This document shows positions 5,378 to 8,555 of a DNA stretch of 8,555 nt, one piece after another. The DNA is from Nitrococcus sp. (GTDB lineage: Bacteria > Pseudomonadota > Gammaproteobacteria > Nitrococcales > Nitrococcaceae): contig JAKDMK010000077.1 of the NCBI GenBank assembly GCA_030452365.1, positions 1-8,555 on the forward strand, written 5' to 3'. Numbering within the stretch: the first letter of the stretch is position 1; each line of letters starts with the position of its first letter. The position numbers and the translations under genes are program-made. The notes below the pieces were generated by a model that was not told the origin of the DNA, ran no database searches, and was given only the letters and a program-made list of their open reading frames with translations.

Positions 5378-6775
5378 TCAGCCATTGAGGTGGAGTTCCT
5401 TGATCTTGCGGGTCAAGGTGTTGCGGCCCCAACCCAGCAGCCGTGCGGCATCCTGGCGGCGGCCGCCGGTGCGCCGCAATGCCGCTTGAATCAGCACGCG
5501 CTCGAGTCTCGGCAACGCCTCTGCCAATGCCCCAGGCATCATAGCGCTGGCGCGTTGGTCCGCCCAGCGTGCCAGGTGGTTCTCCCAGTCGGCGCAGCCT
5601 TCGGTGTGGTTGGACTCCGATGCGAGCTCGGCCGGCAAATCCTCGATCTCTATCTCCTGGCCGCTCGCCATCACGGTGAGCCAGCGGCAGATATTCTCCA
5701 GCTCCCGAACGTTGCCCGGCCAGGGTTGTTGCATAAAGTAGTGTTCCACCCCCGGCGAGAGCTTCTTGGGCTCTACCTTGAGCTCACGTGCAGCCCGGCC
5801 TAGGAAGTGTTCAGCCAGAGCCGGAATATCACTACTGCGCGCGCGCAGGGCGCAAACGCGAATTCGAATCACGTTGAGCCGGTGGAACAGATCTTCGCGG
5901 AATCCGCCCGCCTGGACTTGCCGCTGCAGATCCCGGTGGGTCGCCGCTATAATTCGCACGTCCACCCGCGCGGGGGTGAGCGCACCGACTCGATAGAACT
6001 CGCCGTCCGCCAGGACTCTTAACAACCGGGTCTGCAGTTCGGCCGGCATATCGCCAATCTCATCGAGGAACAGCGTTCCGCCGTCGGCCTGCTCGAAGCG
6101 CCCACTGCGGCTTTGATGAGCTCCAGTGAAGGCGCCCTTCTCGTGGCCGAACAGCTCCGATTCCATGAGATCCCGAGGGATTGCGGCCATGTTCAGCACG
6201 ATAAATGGCTTGTCGGCGCGCGGGCTGTGCCGATGCAGCGCGCGCGCGACCAGCTCCTTGCCCGTACCCGACTCGCCATTGATCAGTACCGTGATGTTAG
6301 ATCGCGATAGGCGTCCAATCGCCCGAAAGACCTCCTGCATGGCAGGAGCCTCGCCAATGATCTCAGGGGTATGCTCGCGGGGACCGCGCGCGGGTGCCGC
6401 CGCCCGTGCCGCTGCAAGGGCGCGCCGAACCAGGGCGATCGCCTGGTCGATGTCGAAGGGTTTGGGTAGATACTCGAATGCTCCGCCCTGGTAGGCCGCG
6501 ACGGCGGCATCCAAATCCGAGTGTGCGGTAATCACGATGACCGGCAATTGTGGCCAGCGCTCGTGAACGCTCTTAAGCAGGGCCAGGCCATCCAGGCTCG
6601 GCATACGGATATCTGTTATGAGGACATCCGGTTGGCCGCGATCCAAGGCCGCCAGCGCCTCGCGACCATTTTCGAAGGGGGCAGTCTGCATCCCCGATTT
6701 CTCTAGAGCCTTGGTGAGAACCCAGCGAATGGAGCGATCGTCGTCTACGACCCAAATGCACGGCACGTCATTCAT
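5378..6775 (-). CDS. ntrC: Nitrogen regulation response regulator NtrC (NR-I)
   Basis: A 465-residue sigma-54 enhancer-binding activator, normal length for NtrC. The receiver domain (about 5-120) has the acidic pair D11/D12, phosphoacceptor D55 in TDIRMP, T83 and K105. The AAA+ domain (about 138-370) has Walker A GESGTGKE (167-174), the sigma-54-contacting GAFTGA loop (214-219), Walker B TLFLDE (234-239) and the arginine-containing [10 protein letters not shown] (292-301). A Fis-type helix-turn-helix closes the protein (about 436-462, [19 protein letters not shown]). Once phosphorylated by NtrB under nitrogen limitation, it oligomerises and drives sigma-54 promoters such as that of glnA. Its start overlaps the ntrB stop by eight bases (ATGAATGA), and a GAGAAG lies just upstream. 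All key residues are present. Confidence 0.98.
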   Translation of the reverse strand: MNDVPCIWVVDDDRSIRWVLTKALEKSGMQTAPFENGREALAALDRGQPDVLITDIRMPSLDGLALLKSVHERWPQLPVIVITAHSDLDAAVAAYQGGAFEYLPKPFDIDQAIALVRRALAAARAAAPARGPREHTPEIIGEAPAMQEVFRAIGRLSRSNITVLINGESGTGKELVARALHRHSPRADKPFIVLNMAAIPRDLMESELFGHEKGAFTGAHQSRSGRFEQADGGTLFLDEIGDMPAELQTRLLRVLADGEFYRVGALTPARVDVRIIAATHRDLQRQVQAGGFREDLFHRLNVIRIRVCALRARSSDIPALAEHFLGRAARELKVEPKKLSPGVEHYFMQQPWPGNVRELENICRWLTVMASGQEIEIEDLPAELASESNHTEGCADWENHLARWADQRASAMMPGALAEALPRLERVLIQAALRRTGGRRQDAARLLGWGRNTLTRKIKELHLNG

Positions 6776-7826
6776 AGTGCTTCTCTATCGGCAACCACAC
6801 CGTGAAGACGGTACGCCCCGGCTCACTCGCGCACTCGATCAGCCCGCCGTGCTGATAGACCAACGTCTGAGCAATGGGCAGGCCGAGCCCAGACCCCTGC
6901 GCACAATCACTGGCCATAGGGTAAAAGATCGTATCCTGCCGCTCTGCCGGGATTCCGCAGCCATCGTCGATGATTTTGATGCAAGCCACCAATCTGTGTT
7001 CCACATCGCCGATGGTGAAACGGCGCTGAGTGCGGGTATGCAGCGTTATGACGCCACTATCCCCGACTGCCTGAAGCGCATTTCGCACCAGATTGAGCAG
7101 CACTTGAATGATCCGGTCCGGGGCCGCGTGAATGAGCGGAATGCTGGGATCGTAGTCACGAACGATCGCTACCCCGGCAGGCGCTTCGGCCTGTACCAGA
7201 TGGCGTACATGCTCTAACAACTGGTGGATATTGGCAGCTTGGTAGCGCGCGCGGCTATCCGGGCCGAGCAGCCCGTCGACCAGTGCCCGCAGGCGGTCGG
7301 CCTCGCTAATGATCACTTTCGTATACTCGTGCTGATTCGGCTCCAGCAGCTCCTGCTGCAGCAGCTGCGCGGCCCCGCGCAGCCCGCCGAGCGGGTTTTT
7401 GATCTCGTGGGCTAGATTGCGAATGAGCTCGCGGATGGCGCGATTCTGGGCAATGAGCTGATTCTCTCGGAAGATCCGCAAGTGGCAATCGAGCTCATCC
7501 AGCTCCAATAGGATCCGCCCCTGCGCAAGCGGAGTAACGGCGCAATTGACAGTCACGGTGCGCGCGAGGCCCACAACGAGGCGGTGCTCGCGCTCCGTGT
7601 AACTGGCCTGCCGCTCAAGCGCGCGCCCAATGGCCCGCTCGAGCGTATCCGAGCCCGGTACCAACCGCGAGAGCTCCATACCAATTGCCTGGCGGGCGCT
7701 GATGTGCAATAGACCCTCGGCCGCCGCGTTGAGATAGCACACGCTGCGATCGCGGCCGAGCACAACAACCGCCGTGGTCAGCAGCTCAAGAATATCATCG
7801 CTCGACGAGGCGATATCCGATCGCAT
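6768..7826 (-). CDS. glnL: Nitrogen regulation sensor kinase/phosphatase NtrB (NR-II)
   Basis: A soluble histidine kinase of 352 residues that sets the phosphorylation state of NtrC in response to PII and 2-oxoglutarate. It has an N-terminal PAS domain (about 12-105, VVVLGRDRSVCYLNAAAE), the phosphoacceptor H140 in LAHEIKNPL, N249 in the N box LVRNALQA, the G1 box DDGCGIP (287-293) and G2 box GSGLGL (311-316). There are no membrane spans, as expected. I chose the ATG at 7826 because GGGAG lies five bases upstream; a GTG at 7853 would add nine residues but has no such site. It overlaps ntrC by eight bases, so the two are translationally coupled. An NtrC-type dyad lies 136 bases upstream of the start. 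No anomaly is seen. Confidence 0.97.
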   Translation of the reverse strand: MRSDIASSSDDILELLTTAVVVLGRDRSVCYLNAAAEGLLHISARQAIGMELSRLVPGSDTLERAIGRALERQASYTEREHRLVVGLARTVTVNCAVTPLAQGRILLELDELDCHLRIFRENQLIAQNRAIRELIRNLAHEIKNPLGGLRGAAQLLQQELLEPNQHEYTKVIISEADRLRALVDGLLGPDSRARYQAANIHQLLEHVRHLVQAEAPAGVAIVRDYDPSIPLIHAAPDRIIQVLLNLVRNALQAVGDSGVITLHTRTQRRFTIGDVEHRLVACIKIIDDGCGIPAERQDTIFYPMASDCAQGSGLGLPIAQTLVYQHGGLIECASEPGRTVFTVWLPIEKHYE

Positions 7827-7831
7827 AAGCG

Positions 7832-7836
7832 CTCCC
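7832..7836 (-). promoter_or_regulatory. Ribosome binding site deciding the ntrB start
   Basis: GGGAG on the minus strand, five bases before the ATG at 7826. It lies inside the reading frame of the alternative GTG start at 7853 and therefore favours the shorter protein. Confidence 0.75.
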
Positions 7837-7961
7837 GGCAACAATAGCGCCACTAGGCAGCCAGTAGGCAGACTCCAAGATACACGCCCGCCACCTAGCG
7901 TTTACCCCAGCCACTTGCCTGAATTGCTCACCTCAATATGGGCGAGAACAGGCGAACCGGC

Positions 7962-7976
7962 GCACCCATTTGGTGC
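7962..7976 (-). promoter_or_regulatory. Probable NtrC binding site upstream of ntrB
   Basis: Read on the minus strand the site is GCACCAAATGGGTGC, a perfect 5-5-5 dyad of the form GCACC-N5-GGTGC, the half-sites known for enterobacterial NtrC sites near glnA and glnL. It begins six bases beyond the stop of the DUF4124 gene and lies 136 bases before the ntrB ATG. In E. coli NtrC at such a site represses the glnL promoter; the same feedback is inferred here. I found no convincing sigma-54 (-24/-12) or clear sigma-70 promoter in the gap. Confidence 0.75.
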
Positions 7977-7981
7977 AATCG

Positions 7982-8545
7982 CTAGAGGCGAGGCGGCTTG
8001 TTTGCCGGAATATGCACGGAGGGGCGAAACATGTAGAAGGTAACCGGGTCGGCGCGCGCAATAACCTCTCCGGCCTTGTCCTTGATCAGTGCGCTCAGCG
8101 TATGCGCGCCCCGATTGACCTGCTGTAGCGCTACCGTGTCTGCCGTGGGGCCTCCGGTAGCCACAGGCTGGCCGTCCAATAGCAATTGAATACGATCACC
8201 CTCGCGCAGCTCGGGCTCAACATTGAAACGCACAGCCACAGTGCCGGGATTATTGCGCACGGTTGCCTCTGGCTGCGGCTCGACGATGCTAAAATGCGCA
8301 TAGCCAGGAGCCGCTGCGCTCGGCTTCGGTGTCGCACTGGCCTCGAAATCACTTGGCGGCGGGCTATATACCAGCGGTTCGCCCACATCCACACGCTTGG
8401 CACCTGGGTGGGGCTTGTCGGAGAAATGCACCACGCCGTTCTCACCCGTCCACTTATAAACTACAGCCGCGGCCACCGGTGCCGCCAACAAGAAAAACAA
8501 CGCGCTTGCAGCGATGCGCCTCATTGTAGCCAGTTGAAAAGCCAT
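7982..8545 (-). CDS. Secreted DUF4124 domain protein of the glnA-ntrBC locus
   Basis: A 187-residue protein with an N-terminal signal peptide: a basic MRRIAAS at residues 8-14, the hydrophobic ALFFLLAAPVAAA and a likely signal peptidase I site near residue 27. No lipobox cysteine is present. The mature start, VVYKWTGENGVVHFSDKPHPGAKRVDV in part, is the DUF4124 domain (about 28-55), which is common in Gammaproteobacteria and has no assigned reaction. The C-terminal part (about 85-165) has alternating strands such as GTVAVRFNVEP and HTLSALIKDKAGEV, resembling an immunoglobulin-like beta sandwich. The start may instead be the ATG at 8524 (residue 8), which would give a more typical signal peptide; the 8545 start has a GAG seven bases upstream at the window edge. 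This gene commonly lies between glnA and ntrB. Role unknown; periplasmic location inferred. Confidence 0.88.
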   Translation of the reverse strand: MAFQLATMRRIAASALFFLLAAPVAAAVVYKWTGENGVVHFSDKPHPGAKRVDVGEPLVYSPPPSDFEASATPKPSAAAPGYAHFSIVEPQPEATVRNNPGTVAVRFNVEPELREGDRIQLLLDGQPVATGGPTADTVALQQVNRGAHTLSALIKDKAGEVIARADPVTFYMFRPSVHIPANKPPRL

Positions 8546-8555
8546 GGAATAACTC

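Noticed and set aside
7845..7871. Sigma-54-like promoter (CTGGC then GGC) upstream of ntrB
   Set aside because: The spacing can be made to fit but the -12 element is poor and the transcript would begin almost on the ribosome binding site.

Overview
The window looks like a high-GC gammaproteobacterial chromosome. The main clue is the right-hand block, which reads leftward on the minus strand: a secreted DUF4124 protein, then ntrB (glnL), then ntrC (glnG). This order is typical downstream of glnA in many Gammaproteobacteria, so glnA is expected just beyond the right edge. The species cannot be read from the sequence; a Chromatiales-like lineage is only a guess.

Right half (about 5071-8555): conserved nitrogen-control locus. 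The DUF4124 gene (7982-8545) is followed by a 155-bp gap holding an NtrC-type dyad (7962-7976) and a strong ribosome binding site for ntrB. ntrB and ntrC overlap by 8 bases. About 280 bases after the ntrC stop lies a strong intrinsic terminator on the minus strand (5071-5100). The stretch between them has no gene but carries a 10-bp inverted repeat enclosing about 100 bases, a possible structured 3' transcript.

Left half (1-4845): accessory patchwork. From left to right it holds the C-terminal piece of a REP-associated (IS200-like) transposase; an AbrB/PIN toxin-antitoxin pair on the minus strand with a palindromic operator; a broken fibronectin type III coding remnant; an intact putative antitoxin followed by a decayed AbiEii-like nucleotidyltransferase gene (frameshift, altered DxD motif, lost 3' end); a half-size ABC exporter on the minus strand starting exactly where the nucleotidyltransferase homology stops; and a second AbrB/PIN pair on the plus strand. 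The second pair, with its own promoter, lies between two direct repeats of 76 and 80 bp.

Functionally, NtrB and NtrC form the two-component system that adjusts nitrogen assimilation, and the dyad suggests feedback on their own expression. The left half looks like a site of repeated gain and decay of toxin-antitoxin modules. No wholly new system is evident. The most noteworthy points are the repeat-bounded toxin-antitoxin cassette, the orphaned antitoxin beside its broken partner, and the matching operator geometry of the two AbrB/PIN pairs.
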